Notes: generated by a model from the letters alone, not told the origin. 64,000 nucleotides of DNA from CAYGTO01 sp964352815 (GCA_964352815.1 CAYGTO010000003.1:1-64000); one strand, 5' to 3'; numbered from the stretch's first letter, positions 1-8,509 are shown. Numbers and translations: made by a program.

Positions 1-4
1 CACT

Positions 5-35
5 TCCATTCCCTATTGCCCATTGCCCATTCCCA
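5..35. repeat. CCCATTG-type short repeat, left edge
   Basis: A run of imperfect heptamers (ATTGCCC/ATTCCC) fills the first 40 bases. A similar stretch in the opposite orientation lies at about 14860-14892, just upstream of the lepA N-terminal half. No gene is visible in bases 1-50. Confidence 0.5.
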
Positions 36-170
36 TATTACATTCCCCTCATGGTTTGGAATCGTTCTAACGCATCGCAACCCCAGCGAACGCCGGGGTC
101 TCTATCTGAGGGATACCGGCGTTCGCCGGTATTGCGATATTTAGCGTCACCGCGTCAATTTTTTATGTCT

Positions 171-245
171 GCTCCTGCTCGGCCGTCTGGCCTCGCAATG
201 AGCCTAAGCGCTGCGCGCACTAAAGGGCTTCGCCTCCTGGCTTCG
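171..245 (+). repeat. R1 dispersed repeat overlapping the resB 5' end
   Basis: This stretch carries the R1 core (GGCCGTCTGGCC, then GATGAGCCTAAGCGC-like, then ACTAAAGGGCTTCGCCT). Other copies lie at 49308-49385, 51679-51758 (reverse), 12565-12650 (reverse) and 57136-57248 (reverse). It reads through in frame into resB, so the apparent N-terminal residues of that ORF are repeat-derived. Confidence 0.75.
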
Positions 246-1436
246 CCACGGCTCCTCTTCTACCTCCTCCCCTGGCTGATGCTGCTCGTGGTGGTGGGCA
301 CGTTGCTGCAAGCGCAGGTCGGGATTTACGATGCCGAGCAGCGCATCTTCGGCTCGTGGTGGGTCTGGGCCGGGCCGATTCCCCTGCCTGGGCTGTATGC
401 CGTCCTCGCGCTCATGACCCTCAGCCTCAGCGCGAAACTGATTCTCAAATCAGTGTGGAAGCCGCGTTTCATCGGCACCCTCCTCACCCATGGCGGCGTG
501 CTCGTGCTGTTCATTGGCGGGCTGCTCACCGCGCTCACCCAGCAAGAGGGCTATATTCCAATTGCTAAGGGCATGGAAAAATCCACCATCACCGATTACC
601 ATGAGCGCCGCTTGACGATTACGCGCGATAGCGAGCTGATCTGGTCTGCGCGACATCATGATCTGCATGACGGCATGGTCATCGATCTGCCCGCCCTGCC
701 CTTTACCGTGCGCATCATCGACTATCACCGCCATGCCTATCCCTATGTTCGAGACGCGTCATCGCGCGGTTTAAACGCGGGATCTCTAAATGCGGATAAC
801 GCTGGCAGTAGAGATTCCGCGATCAAGTCGCGGAATGACGAAGTTCTATATAAAGGCCTCGCCCAGCAAGTCGCGCTTAAAGAGGGCGAGCTGATGAAGG
901 ATGATGAGGCGAACCATACGGGGATGACGTTTGAGATCCAGATGAAGCCGTCATACTGGCGCTCGACGCCAGTATCTCAAGAGATAGAAAAAGATCCTGG
1001 TGTCACGCACCAGGATGACGATATCAACGGCACCTACATTCTGTTCGAGCCGATGCCGCGCTATCCGAGTTTTGAGGCTGACGGCGAGCGCTACGAGCTG
1101 CGTTTGCAAAAAGCCGAGCGCGATTTGCCCTTCGCGATTCGTTTGAATGATTTTCAAAAGATCACTTATCCAGGGACGGAAGAGGCGCGCGAATATCAAT
1201 CGGATGTGACGATCATCGACGGGGCGAGCGAATGGCGCGGCATCATCGCAATGAACGAGCCGCTGCGCTATGGCGGCTATACTTTTTATCAATCCTCCTT
1301 TTTTGAAGGAGGCGAAATTCCAGTATCGGTGCTTGCCGCGGTGAAGAATGAGGGGCTTCTCTTTCCCTACATTGCGAGCGTGATGATCGGGCTTGGGCTG
1401 CTCTGGCATGTGCTATTGATGATGAGGCGACGATGA
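198..1436 (+). CDS. resB: ResB/Ccs1-family cytochrome c biogenesis protein
   Basis: ResB-family membrane protein of System II cytochrome c maturation. It works with CcsA to bring haem to apocytochrome c outside the inner membrane. Hydrophobic segments lie near residues 22-45, 60-80 and 95-115, a long periplasmic region follows, and a last membrane span sits just before the C-terminus, as in the family. The open frame extends up to base 51, but that part is repeat R1 and has no ribosome site, so ATG 198 is a working choice and the true start is uncertain. The gene overlaps ccsA by 4 nt (ATGA). Two palindromic elements lie in frame inside the periplasmic domain, at 758-839 and 950-1019. Family identity is clear from the LLFYLLPWL...QAQVGIYDAEQ region and the C-terminal RYGGYTFYQSSF region. 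Whether it still functions with the insertions is inference. Confidence 0.85.
   Translation: MSLSAARTKGLRLLASPRLLFYLLPWLMLLVVVGTLLQAQVGIYDAEQRIFGSWWVWAGPIPLPGLYAVLALMTLSLSAKLILKSVWKPRFIGTLLTHGGVLVLFIGGLLTALTQQEGYIPIAKGMEKSTITDYHERRLTITRDSELIWSARHHDLHDGMVIDLPALPFTVRIIDYHRHAYPYVRDASSRGLNAGSLNADNAGSRDSAIKSRNDEVLYKGLAQQVALKEGELMKDDEANHTGMTFEIQMKPSYWRSTPVSQEIEKDPGVTHQDDDINGTYILFEPMPRYPSFEADGERYELRLQKAERDLPFAIRLNDFQKITYPGTEEAREYQSDVTIIDGASEWRGIIAMNEPLRYGGYTFYQSSFFEGGEIPVSVLAAVKNEGLLFPYIASVMIGLGLLWHVLLMMRRR
758..839. repeat. R4 two-hairpin palindromic element inside resB
   Basis: It begins GTCAT and ends ATGAC. It contains a perfect hairpin TTCCGCGA-TCAAG-TCGCGGAA and an ATCTCTA/TAGAGAT pairing between its halves. 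The architecture matches intergenic elements at 19044-19112 and 38737-38808. It is read in frame as about 28 residues of ResB. Confidence 0.85.
950..1019. repeat. second R4 palindromic element inside resB
   Basis: It begins GTCAT and ends ATGAC. Two perfect hairpins are visible: ATACTGGCG-CTCGA-CGCCAGTAT and ATCCTGGTG-TCACG-CACCAGGAT. The stems differ from the first element while the two-hairpin plan is kept. It is in frame with ResB. Confidence 0.85.
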
Positions 1437-3379
1437 AGAACCCGCTCTATATGTTACTTTTATGGATTGCATTTGCCTTACCTCTCAAGGCAGAAGAAGT
1501 CGTTTTGCGAGAAGCGAATGCAATGAGTGACGAAGCAATCCAGGGCAGTCATACTGGATCGCGTCGCTTCGCTCGCGAAACAGATTTTGATCAGTTTGGT
1601 GCGCTGCCTGTACTGCATGAAGGACGCATCAAACCGCTTAGCCACTTCGCATATATTGCACTGCAACATACACATGGCGCATCGAGCTTCGAAGATCGCT
1701 CTGCCACTGCCTGGCTCGCTACTACCTTGTTTGCGCCGGAGCAGATGGCGGAGAAACCGCTCTTCCCCATCCGCAATGACGAGGTTGCGCGCAGCTTTGG
1801 GCTCGAGCCGAATAAGGCAAAACGCTATAGTTTTCAAGAGGTCTATCCAGCGCTCACTGAAAAGAAAGCCATGGTGCAGGCACTGCGCCAGAAAGATCGC
1901 AACACGCTTTCTGCGCGCGAGGCCGCAGTGGTGCGACTGCATGACCGCGCCGCACTGATGTTGCAGCTCACCGAAGCACTCAGCGCGATTCGGCCGCTTG
2001 AAGTGTCGCCGCGTGCGCGCGAAATGCTTATCAAATATGAGATTCCAGTCGGCGCGCGTGAGGTTATCACCTATCTCGATATGCAGCCTTACCGGCGTGA
2101 TCTGGAAGAAGCGCTGAAAGCGATTTACGCCGCACGTCACCATGATGAGTCGGACGGTATGTATACCGACGATGATCTAGCAATGGGTGAGTTTTCGTAC
2201 TATTTGGAGGTACTCGCAACCGTCTCAGAATATAATGAAACGCTGCGTATTCTGCCGCTTTCCGAAGAGCCCTCTGCAGAATGGGTAACACCATGGCAAC
2301 TGATTCGCAGTGGGAATGGCACCCCGAAAACCACGGCGCTCATGGAGCAATGGCAAGCAATGGCCAGAGCGTTTCATGCGCAAGATGCGGTGCAGTTTGA
2401 TGCAGCAGTGGCGAAAGCAGCCGCACTCTACGCGCCTTACGTGGAAGATCAGCCGCTCGCGCTCGAACAGCTCTACCACGCCGTGTCGTGGAAATGGGTG
2501 GCGATCGGCGGGTATGTGTTATCACTCCTATGCGTCGCTTTATCCTGGCGCCTCGGCGCTGTCAGTCTCGCCGCCATCGCACTGACTTCGCACTCCTTCG
2601 GTCTGGCGATGCGCATTCTGATTCTTGAACGCCCACCCGTTACCACATTGTATGAGTCGGTCCTTTTCGTCGGTTGGGTTGCAGCGCTACTTGGGTTCCT
2701 ATGGGTGCTCCGTTCGAAGCATACTGAAATTCTCGCCGTAGGCGCTGGGATTGCTGCCCTGCTCCTCTTCATCAGCCCGCTTTATGTCGAAGGCGATTCG
2801 CTCGAGATGCTCGTAGCTGTGTTGAACACGAATATCTGGCTCGCCACCCATGTCATCATTATCACCATGGGCTATGGCGCCAGCATGGTCGCAGGAACGC
2901 TTGCCCATGTGGCGCTGTGGAAGCGAGGTTACAGGTTACAGGTTATAGAAGAGACAAAGATACTGAAACCTGAAACCTATGACCTAAAACCTGTCTTCCT
3001 CATCACTCTCATCGCCGCATTGCTCACCATTGTCGGCACCGTTCTCGGCGGCATTTGGGCAGACCAAAGTTGGGGGCGCTTTTGGGGCTGGGATCCGAAA
3101 GAAAATGGCGCATTACTCATCGTCCTCTGGATTGTTTGGCTCCTCCATGCGCGCATCACCAAACAGCTCCCGGAAATCGGCTGGCTCGCTTTCCTGGCGG
3201 GGCTGAATATTATCGTCGCCATCTCCTGGTTTGGCGTGAATCTTCTGGGCGTTGGGCTACATTCCTATGGCTTCACCGAGAGCGCGGTGTACGGCCTTAT
3301 CGCCTTCTGCCTATGTGAACTTCTTGTCATTAGCTTTTTGACGCTGCGTGCGATACAACAGTCAAAACAGCAGCATTAA
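1433..3379 (+). CDS. ccsA: CcsA/ResC-family cytochrome c biogenesis protein with long N-terminal domain
   Basis: Membrane partner of ResB in System II cytochrome c maturation, and the probable haem exporter/ligase. The protein has 648 residues. A signal-like helix lies at 3-20, followed by a soluble domain of about 330 residues and then a run of membrane helices. The haem-handling WWD-type motif (WGRFWGWDPKENG) sits near residues 545-560, with family histidines nearby. This extended form occurs in several bacterial groups with ResB-CcsA pairs. The start codon overlaps the resB stop and resA follows 4 nt after the stop, so the three form an operon. Residues about 497-521 are encoded by an AGGTTA/AACCTG-rich near-palindrome (2928-2993), and residues about 32-48 also look repeat-derived (1527-1577). 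Both appear to be in-frame additions. Confidence 0.88.
   Translation: MKNPLYMLLLWIAFALPLKAEEVVLREANAMSDEAIQGSHTGSRRFARETDFDQFGALPVLHEGRIKPLSHFAYIALQHTHGASSFEDRSATAWLATTLFAPEQMAEKPLFPIRNDEVARSFGLEPNKAKRYSFQEVYPALTEKKAMVQALRQKDRNTLSAREAAVVRLHDRAALMLQLTEALSAIRPLEVSPRAREMLIKYEIPVGAREVITYLDMQPYRRDLEEALKAIYAARHHDESDGMYTDDDLAMGEFSYYLEVLATVSEYNETLRILPLSEEPSAEWVTPWQLIRSGNGTPKTTALMEQWQAMARAFHAQDAVQFDAAVAKAAALYAPYVEDQPLALEQLYHAVSWKWVAIGGYVLSLLCVALSWRLGAVSLAAIALTSHSFGLAMRILILERPPVTTLYESVLFVGWVAALLGFLWVLRSKHTEILAVGAGIAALLLFISPLYVEGDSLEMLVAVLNTNIWLATHVIIITMGYGASMVAGTLAHVALWKRGYRLQVIEETKILKPETYDLKPVFLITLIAALLTIVGTVLGGIWADQSWGRFWGWDPKENGALLIVLWIVWLLHARITKQLPEIGWLAFLAGLNIIVAISWFGVNLLGVGLHSYGFTESAVYGLIAFCLCELLVISFLTLRAIQQSKQQH
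2928..2993. repeat. AGGTTAC / AACCTG heptamer near-palindrome inside ccsA
   Basis: Several copies of AGGTTA on the left face several of AACCT on the right, giving an imperfect inverted repeat. It is in frame in a loop between membrane helices. A relative (GTTACTGGTTGCTAGTTAC) occurs between genes at about 14838-14856. Confidence 0.6.
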
Positions 3380-3383
3380 TTTC

Positions 3384-4019
3384 ATGATCAAACCGTTTAC
3401 CATGATTGGTCTCATCCTCTTGCTTTTGGCAGGGACGGTTGCGCTTGGCTATGTTCTCTCGCGGCCAGAAGCGCCGATCAGCACGCGTAATTTTGTCGCA
3501 CCAAGTGCTGAACCCACTGCGCACGACAAGACTTCGCTTTCAGTAGCACCTGACTTTACTGCTCCGATATTGCACCCTGCTTCACAAGAAATGATTACGT
3601 TATCAGAGCATCGTGGGCGCTACGTGCTGCTGAATTTTTGGGCAAGCTGGTGTAGCCCGTGCCTAACCGAAATGCCTGAATTTATTACCCTCGCAAAGGC
3701 TCATCCGGATGATATCACCATTCTCGCACTGACCATTGATAGTAAACAAGAGAAAGCGTCAGCATTTGTCACTGACACCTATGCTGAAGCGCTGGGTGAC
3801 GCAAACAATATGATCTTTGCATGGGACGAAGCCGCACGCATTTCGCAAAAAAAGTTCGGCACATTCCGTATTCCGGAAAGCTACCTCATTGACCCGGAAG
3901 GTCAGATTATAAAGAAGTTTGCCGGCCCGGTGATAGAAGAGGATATAAACGAAATAGAAGCCGTCATTGCCACGTCAAGCGAGCAGAAAGCGAGCGCGCA
4001 CAGGCAATCCATTCCATGA
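3384..4019 (+). CDS. TlpA/ResA-like membrane-anchored thioredoxin
   Basis: Periplasm-facing thiol-disulfide oxidoreductase of the TlpA/ResA type, probably reducing the CXXCH cysteines of apocytochrome c for the ResB/CcsA pair encoded just upstream. The protein has 211 residues: a membrane anchor near residues 7-27, then a thioredoxin fold with the active site WASWCSPC near residue 90 and a cis-proline loop (GTFRIPESYLID). ATG 3384 lies 4 nt after the ccsA stop; an in-frame start at 3348 would overlap ccsA. The last ~15 residues (SSEQKASAHRQSIP) are encoded by a dispersed repeat copy, and the stop codon lies inside a perfect 9-bp hairpin (4016-4037), so the natural C-terminus has probably been replaced by repeat sequence. 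Confidence 0.85.
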   Translation: MIKPFTMIGLILLLLAGTVALGYVLSRPEAPISTRNFVAPSAEPTAHDKTSLSVAPDFTAPILHPASQEMITLSEHRGRYVLLNFWASWCSPCLTEMPEFITLAKAHPDDITILALTIDSKQEKASAFVTDTYAEALGDANNMIFAWDEAARISQKKFGTFRIPESYLIDPEGQIIKKFAGPVIEEDINEIEAVIATSSEQKASAHRQSIP

Positions 4020-4037
4020 ATGTCAGCAGACATTCAT
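4016..4037. repeat. AGNA-loop hairpin at the resA 3' end
   Basis: ATGAATGTC-AGCA-GACATTCAT, a perfect 9-bp stem with an AGCA loop. It is one member of the family of GTC-AGNA-GAC hairpins listed in the findings. It contains the stop codon of the upstream thioredoxin gene and ends 15 bp before the photolyase start. Confidence 0.85.
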
Positions 4038-4052
4038 ATTAGGGGGAACACA

Positions 4053-5576
4053 ATGACCACGCTGCGTTTGATTCTTGGCGATCAACTCAATGAACAGGTG
4101 GTGTCACTGCGCGATGCCGAGCCTAACGCAGACATCATCCTCATGGCGGAAGTCATGGAGGAGGCCACCTACGTCAAACATCATAAAAAGAAAATCGCGT
4201 TTCTATTTTCTGCGATGCGCCATTTTGCCGCAGAGCTAAAAGCGGACGGCTATGATGTCCGCTATACGAAGATCGATGATAAGGAGAATTCCGGCGATTT
4301 ATTCGGTGAGGTGAAGAAGGTCTGCAGCGCAGAAGAGATTGACCGGCTTGTGGTCTGCGAGCCGGGGGAATGGCGGCTTCTGGAGAAAATGAAAGGCTGG
4401 CAAAAGAAACTCAATATTCCGGTTGAGATTCGTGAAGATGATCGTTTTTATGCGACGCACCAACGCTTCAACGCCTGGGCAACGGATGGCCGTAAAGAGC
4501 TGACAATGGAATTTTTCTACCGCGAAATGCGCAAAGAATCTGGCATTTTGATGGATGGCAAAAAACCTGCTGGCGGTAAGTGGAATTTCGATAAGGAGAA
4601 CCGCAAACCGCTGAAAAAGGGCATGCAGTTTTCCGCGCCGATGCAGTTCTCACATGATAAGATTACTAAGGATGTGCTCGCCATTGTCGAAGAGAAATTC
4701 GGTGACCATTTCGGAGATTTAGAACCCTTCACCTATGCGGTAACGCAGGGCGATGCACGGCGCGCACTCGCCCATTTCATCGCCAAAAATCTCCCGACCT
4801 TTGGTGACTATCAGGATGCGATGGCGGTCGATGAGGCCTTTCTCTCGCATAGCATTATTGCGCACTATATCAATTGCGGATTACTCTCGCCACAAGAATG
4901 CTGCGCCGCAGCAGAGCAGGCCTATCAAGACGGTCACGCGCCGATTAATGCGGTCGAAGGGTTTATTCGCCAGATTCTCGGGTGGCGTGAATTCATCCGC
5001 GGCATTTATTGGCTGCATATGCCGGACTATAAAGAGCGAAATACGCTTAAGGCAACGCGCCCCCTCCCCGATTTTTATTGGACTGGCGAGACGAAAATGC
5101 GCTGCATCAGCGAGGTGGTAAAATCAACGAAACAGCACGCCTATTCGCACCATATTCAGCGGCTCATGGTGACGGGAAATTTTGCGCTTCTTGCGGGGCT
5201 GGATGTTGAGGAAATGTGCGACTGGTATTTGGCGGTCTATGCCGATGCCTATGAGTGGGTCGAACTTCCTAACACGCTGGGTATGGCGCTGTATGGCGAT
5301 GACGGGGTGGTCGGGACCAAGCCCTATGGCTCGTCAGGCGCTTACATCAACCGAATGTCGAATTTTTGTGCATCCTGCGAGTATAATGTGAAGGCGAAAA
5401 CGGGGGAAGAGGCCTGCCCGTTTAACTATCTCTATTGGGATTTTATGCTGCGCCACCAGGGGCAATTTAAAGACAACCAACGCATGGGGCTGGTCTATAA
5501 TAATATTGCGAAAAAGAGCAATGAAGAACTCGAACAGATTCAGAGGGATGCGAAACGGTTTTTGGAGTCGTTGTAA
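4053..5576 (+). CDS. iron-sulfur bacterial photolyase/cryptochrome (PhrB/CryB type)
   Basis: Member of the FeS-BCP branch of the cryptochrome/photolyase family. Characterised relatives repair (6-4) photoproducts or act as blue-light sensors using FAD and a [4Fe-4S] cluster. The protein has 507 residues. The N-terminal Rossmann-like domain starts LRLILGDQLN; the C-terminal FAD domain carries GFIRQILGWREFIRG and the stretch around KPYGSSGAYINRMSNFC. Likely cluster cysteines are in KMRCISE, in NFCASC and in EEACPFN, matching the four known in Agrobacterium PhrB. ATG 4053 has an AGGGGGA ribosome site; the open frame extends to 4020 but enters the upstream hairpin. The stop overlaps the start of a DUF2256 gene, a common partner of photolyases. 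Confidence 0.9.
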   Translation: MTTLRLILGDQLNEQVVSLRDAEPNADIILMAEVMEEATYVKHHKKKIAFLFSAMRHFAAELKADGYDVRYTKIDDKENSGDLFGEVKKVCSAEEIDRLVVCEPGEWRLLEKMKGWQKKLNIPVEIREDDRFYATHQRFNAWATDGRKELTMEFFYREMRKESGILMDGKKPAGGKWNFDKENRKPLKKGMQFSAPMQFSHDKITKDVLAIVEEKFGDHFGDLEPFTYAVTQGDARRALAHFIAKNLPTFGDYQDAMAVDEAFLSHSIIAHYINCGLLSPQECCAAAEQAYQDGHAPINAVEGFIRQILGWREFIRGIYWLHMPDYKERNTLKATRPLPDFYWTGETKMRCISEVVKSTKQHAYSHHIQRLMVTGNFALLAGLDVEEMCDWYLAVYADAYEWVELPNTLGMALYGDDGVVGTKPYGSSGAYINRMSNFCASCEYNVKAKTGEEACPFNYLYWDFMLRHQGQFKDNQRMGLVYNNIAKKSNEELEQIQRDAKRFLESL

Positions 5577-5737
5577 TGGCGCATAAGAAACCGAACCTCC
5601 CCGAGAAAAATTGTGCGCAATGTGCCCTGCCTTTTGCCTGGCGTAAAAAGTGGGAGAGATGCTGGGATGCGGTGAAATATTGTTCAGAGCGCTGTAAACG
5701 TGATGCGAAGAAGAAAGGCTCCATGCGTGTTTCGTGA
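5576..5737 (+). CDS. DUF2256 small zinc-ribbon-like protein
   Basis: 53-residue protein too short for most ORF callers. Four cysteines are arranged as CAQC near residue 13 and CSERC near residue 36, with a KKWERCW stretch between. This matches the DUF2256 pattern, whose members often sit next to photolyase genes. Its ATG overlaps the photolyase TAA (TAATG), implying translational coupling. The function is not known; the cysteine spacing suggests metal binding. No other start is possible, and the frame ends at TGA 5735-5737. Confidence 0.85.
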   Translation: MAHKKPNLPEKNCAQCALPFAWRKKWERCWDAVKYCSERCKRDAKKKGSMRVS

Positions 5738-5777
5738 AGGCAATCATGGAGTGATAGCAAAGGGAAGTGAAATTCCT

Positions 5778-7673
5778 TCAGGCTGCGCTTTGCTCTGGCT
5801 GGAAGGCGCGTTTTCTAAAGCTTACACGGAAACACGAGCCCTCTCCAGGCGTCGACTCTACCGTAATCATCCCATCATGCATCGTCACCACCTTCTTACA
5901 GATCGCAAGGCCAATACCCGAGCCTGCATATGCATCTTTGTGGTGGAGGCGTTTAAAAATATCAAAAATCTGTTTCTGATATTCGGGCGCAATGCCGATG
6001 CCATTATCTTGGACTAGCACATACCAATATTCTTCATCCTCTTTAGCAGAGAGGGTGATTACGGGAGTGCTATCGTCTTCCTGATATTTAAGCCCGTTTG
6101 CAATAAGGTTCTGAAACAATTGATAGAGCGGAATTTTATAACCCCAAATCGTTGGTAAATTGTGGCTAATGATTTGCGCGTTATCTTGCTCCAAACGCGA
6201 GACAAGGTTATCACGCACATGTTGTATAACCCCCTCTAATTCGATCTTCTCTACCTTCTTATCGCCGCGATCGACTGACGAATAGGCAAGAACATCAGAA
6301 ATAAGAGTCTGACCGCGCTGCGCGCCGTCGAGTAAGAACTTCAAATAGGCATCTAACTGACGATCTACTTTACCTTGCTCTTTAAGATACGCCGCTATTT
6401 TTTGTGAAAAACTACTAATCATACGCAGCGGCTCTTGCAAATCATGCGAGCAAATATAGGCAAATTGTTCAAGCCGTTCATTCGCCTCGGTCAACTTTGT
6501 AATAAGCTTCTCACGCTCAGTGATATCGCGACCAAGGCCAAGAATATAGACCTCTCCATCCACCCCCTGAAACCGCAGTCTTTGAGTAAATAAGGTGCGT
6601 TTATTCCCATCCGGGAAGACAAGTGTCTCAATTTTACTGGAATAGCCGCTCGCAAAAGCCAGCTTGTCTTCTGCTAAGAATTCTTCAACGTCTTTTGGGT
6701 CATAATCTTCGAATGTCGTGCTACCAATAATATCGTTCCTGAGTTTATTAGGATACAGAGCAAAGAAAGCCTCATTCGCCTGAACGATTCGAAATTCTCT
6801 GTCTTTTACAAAGATCAAATCAGGGTTATTATCCATCATGAGCTTGAGGAAATGTTCGGATTCACGAATCTTACGCTCTTGCGTTTTGACTTCCGTGACG
6901 TCTGTGTGCGTGCCAATCATCCGAACGGGCTCTCCTTTTTCATCCCACTCCACGACCTTCCCTTGGCAAATCACATACACGGTTGGCCCATCCTTATGCC
7001 GATATCGCACTTCTTGCGTAAAAGGGTACGCCCCCTTACTTTCGATGTGCCTTTTGAGATTATCATTTACCAGCACCAAATCCGTTTCAAAGATAAGCGC
7101 CTGCCATTCCCTTGGATGATGCGCTTTCTCATCTGGTGCGTAGCCAAGCATTTCCCAGAAACGCGGCGACATGTATTCATAATCCGTCTTCAAATGCCAA
7201 TCCCAATAGCCATCATACCCCTGTTCGAGATAAGCTTGGATGGTCTTTTGGTGTGCCATGATCATCTTTTCCGAGTTTGCCTGTTCGGTGATGTCCTGGA
7301 AAATGCCAAACACTGACACAACCTCGCCCGTCTCATCCGCGGTACATTCACCCTTCGAATAGACATGGCGCGTTTCACCATCATGGCCGACTAAGCGTGC
7401 TTGAAACGCAAAGTCTTTACCTGTTCGGATCGCCGTATCCACCACATGGCTAACATATTGAAGATCATCTTGATGGTAGAACTGCAACGCAGAGGTCAGA
7501 TCGGGTTGATAGGTTTCGGGGTCTACACCATGAATACGATAAATCTCCCTAGACCAAAAAAGAGTGTTTTCAACCAAATCAATGCGCCAATGCCCTAGCC
7601 CCGCAAACTTTTCAACCATTTCGAGGTAAGCGCTATGCGTTTTTATATCTGGAATAGTGACTGTTTCGGGCAT
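5778..7673 (-). CDS. cytosolic PAS-domain sensor histidine kinase
   Basis: Sensor kinase of about 631 residues with no membrane span. Three PAS modules are recognisable, each ended by a PAC-like DIT/TDV stretch (near residues 130, 260 and 380). They are followed by a HisKA dimerisation helix with the phospho-accepting histidine in CSHDLQEPLRM (about residue 402) and an HATPase domain with the N box NLIANGLKYQ, G1 DNGIGIAPE and G2 GSGIGLAICKK. This resembles bacteriophytochrome-type and orphan PAS kinases. No response regulator gene is adjacent. The frame extends upstream to 7754, but neither start has a convincing ribosome site; ATG 7673 is a tentative choice. It is divergent from the FMN reductase gene. 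The signal is unknown, and position near the photolyase does not prove a light role. Confidence 0.88.
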   Translation of the reverse strand: MPETVTIPDIKTHSAYLEMVEKFAGLGHWRIDLVENTLFWSREIYRIHGVDPETYQPDLTSALQFYHQDDLQYVSHVVDTAIRTGKDFAFQARLVGHDGETRHVYSKGECTADETGEVVSVFGIFQDITEQANSEKMIMAHQKTIQAYLEQGYDGYWDWHLKTDYEYMSPRFWEMLGYAPDEKAHHPREWQALIFETDLVLVNDNLKRHIESKGAYPFTQEVRYRHKDGPTVYVICQGKVVEWDEKGEPVRMIGTHTDVTEVKTQERKIRESEHFLKLMMDNNPDLIFVKDREFRIVQANEAFFALYPNKLRNDIIGSTTFEDYDPKDVEEFLAEDKLAFASGYSSKIETLVFPDGNKRTLFTQRLRFQGVDGEVYILGLGRDITEREKLITKLTEANERLEQFAYICSHDLQEPLRMISSFSQKIAAYLKEQGKVDRQLDAYLKFLLDGAQRGQTLISDVLAYSSVDRGDKKVEKIELEGVIQHVRDNLVSRLEQDNAQIISHNLPTIWGYKIPLYQLFQNLIANGLKYQEDDSTPVITLSAKEDEEYWYVLVQDNGIGIAPEYQKQIFDIFKRLHHKDAYAGSGIGLAICKKVVTMHDGMITVESTPGEGSCFRVSFRKRAFQPEQSAA

Positions 7674-7793
7674 AATGATAGAGAATGATTGAACTGGAGT
7701 ATACTCAGAATCGGGGTTGCATACCAGCACTTGTTGCACCATGCTTCCTATCAAACCAATATCAAGGATATATCCATATCGAAAGGGACACTT

Positions 7794-8369
7794 ATGAATA
7801 TTTTACTCGTCTACGGATCGATGCGGCAAGACCGCCAAGGCATTCGCCTGGTTCGCTTTTTGACATCGTTGCTCAAAGAGGCAGGACACCAGCCCGTCAT
7901 TGCCGACAGTATGGAAACGCCTTTGCCCCTGCTTGATCGGATGTATAAGGAATATGATGCGGGCAACGCCCCTGCGCCGATGCAAGCGCTGGCCGATAAA
8001 ATTATCGCAGCCGATGGCGTGGTTATGGTCTCAGGTGAGTATAATCATGGTATTCCGCCCGCGCTGAAGAACCTGCTCGATCACTTTTTAGAGGAATGGT
8101 ATCACAAGCCAGCAGGAATCGCCTGTTACTCGGTTGGGCGTTATGGCGGGGTGCGCGCGGCGATGCAGCTTCGCATGACACTTCCTGAACTTGGCATGCC
8201 AACGATTCCTAGCTTGCTGCCGGTCCCGTCCATATCGCAAACGCTCAATCAAGACGGCAGCACCGACCAGGGCTGGCTGGTGAAAAGCGCTGAGAAGTTC
8301 ATTGAAGAACTCACCTGGTGGGCCAGCGCCGCGAAAGAGAAGAAGGAAAAAGTGGGTACGGCGTACTAA
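7794..8369 (+). CDS. NAD(P)H-dependent FMN reductase family protein
   Basis: 191-residue flavodoxin-like oxidoreductase of the NADPH-dependent FMN reductase family. It starts ILLVYGSMRQDRQG, the flavin phosphate-binding loop region, and contains the family signature SGEYNHGIPPALKNLLDHF near residues 80-98. The ribosome site GAAAGGG precedes ATG 7794, while the longer frame from 7689 lacks one. Relatives reduce FMN or quinones, or act on chromate and azo compounds in vitro; the physiological substrate here is not evident. It is divergent from the histidine kinase, so the two may share a regulatory region of about 120 bp. Confidence 0.88.
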   Translation: MNILLVYGSMRQDRQGIRLVRFLTSLLKEAGHQPVIADSMETPLPLLDRMYKEYDAGNAPAPMQALADKIIAADGVVMVSGEYNHGIPPALKNLLDHFLEEWYHKPAGIACYSVGRYGGVRAAMQLRMTLPELGMPTIPSLLPVPSISQTLNQDGSTDQGWLVKSAEKFIEELTWWASAAKEKKEKVGTAY

Positions 8370-8429
8370 TAGCTTCGCAGAAGTCTTGGGAGGCTGGAGC
8401 GTTCAGATCAGCTACTATTTTTCTTCAAT

Positions 8430-8509
8430 TTCGTGTACTCAATTTTGAAAAACAGAGCTTTCTCTGATTTTGCGTTGAAAATGGATATTCAATCCATTTT
8501 CATCCGCAA
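8430..8509 (-). repeat. TGAAT-loop element abutting the tRNA-Ala 3' end
   Basis: Read on the minus strand, the tRNA CCA is followed directly by TTGCGGAT, then a perfect 9-bp hairpin AAAATGGAT-TGAAT-ATCCATTTT (8478-8500), then AACGCAAAATCAGAGAAAGCT-like sequence. Two further copies with different but compensating stems are at 12354-12470 and 28518-28610. Confidence 0.85.

Noticed and set aside
951..1409. Long minus-strand ORF opposite resB
   Set aside because: It lies wholly within resB on the other strand, is rich in His/Arg/Leu as expected for a mirror frame, and has no ribosome site or recognisable motif.
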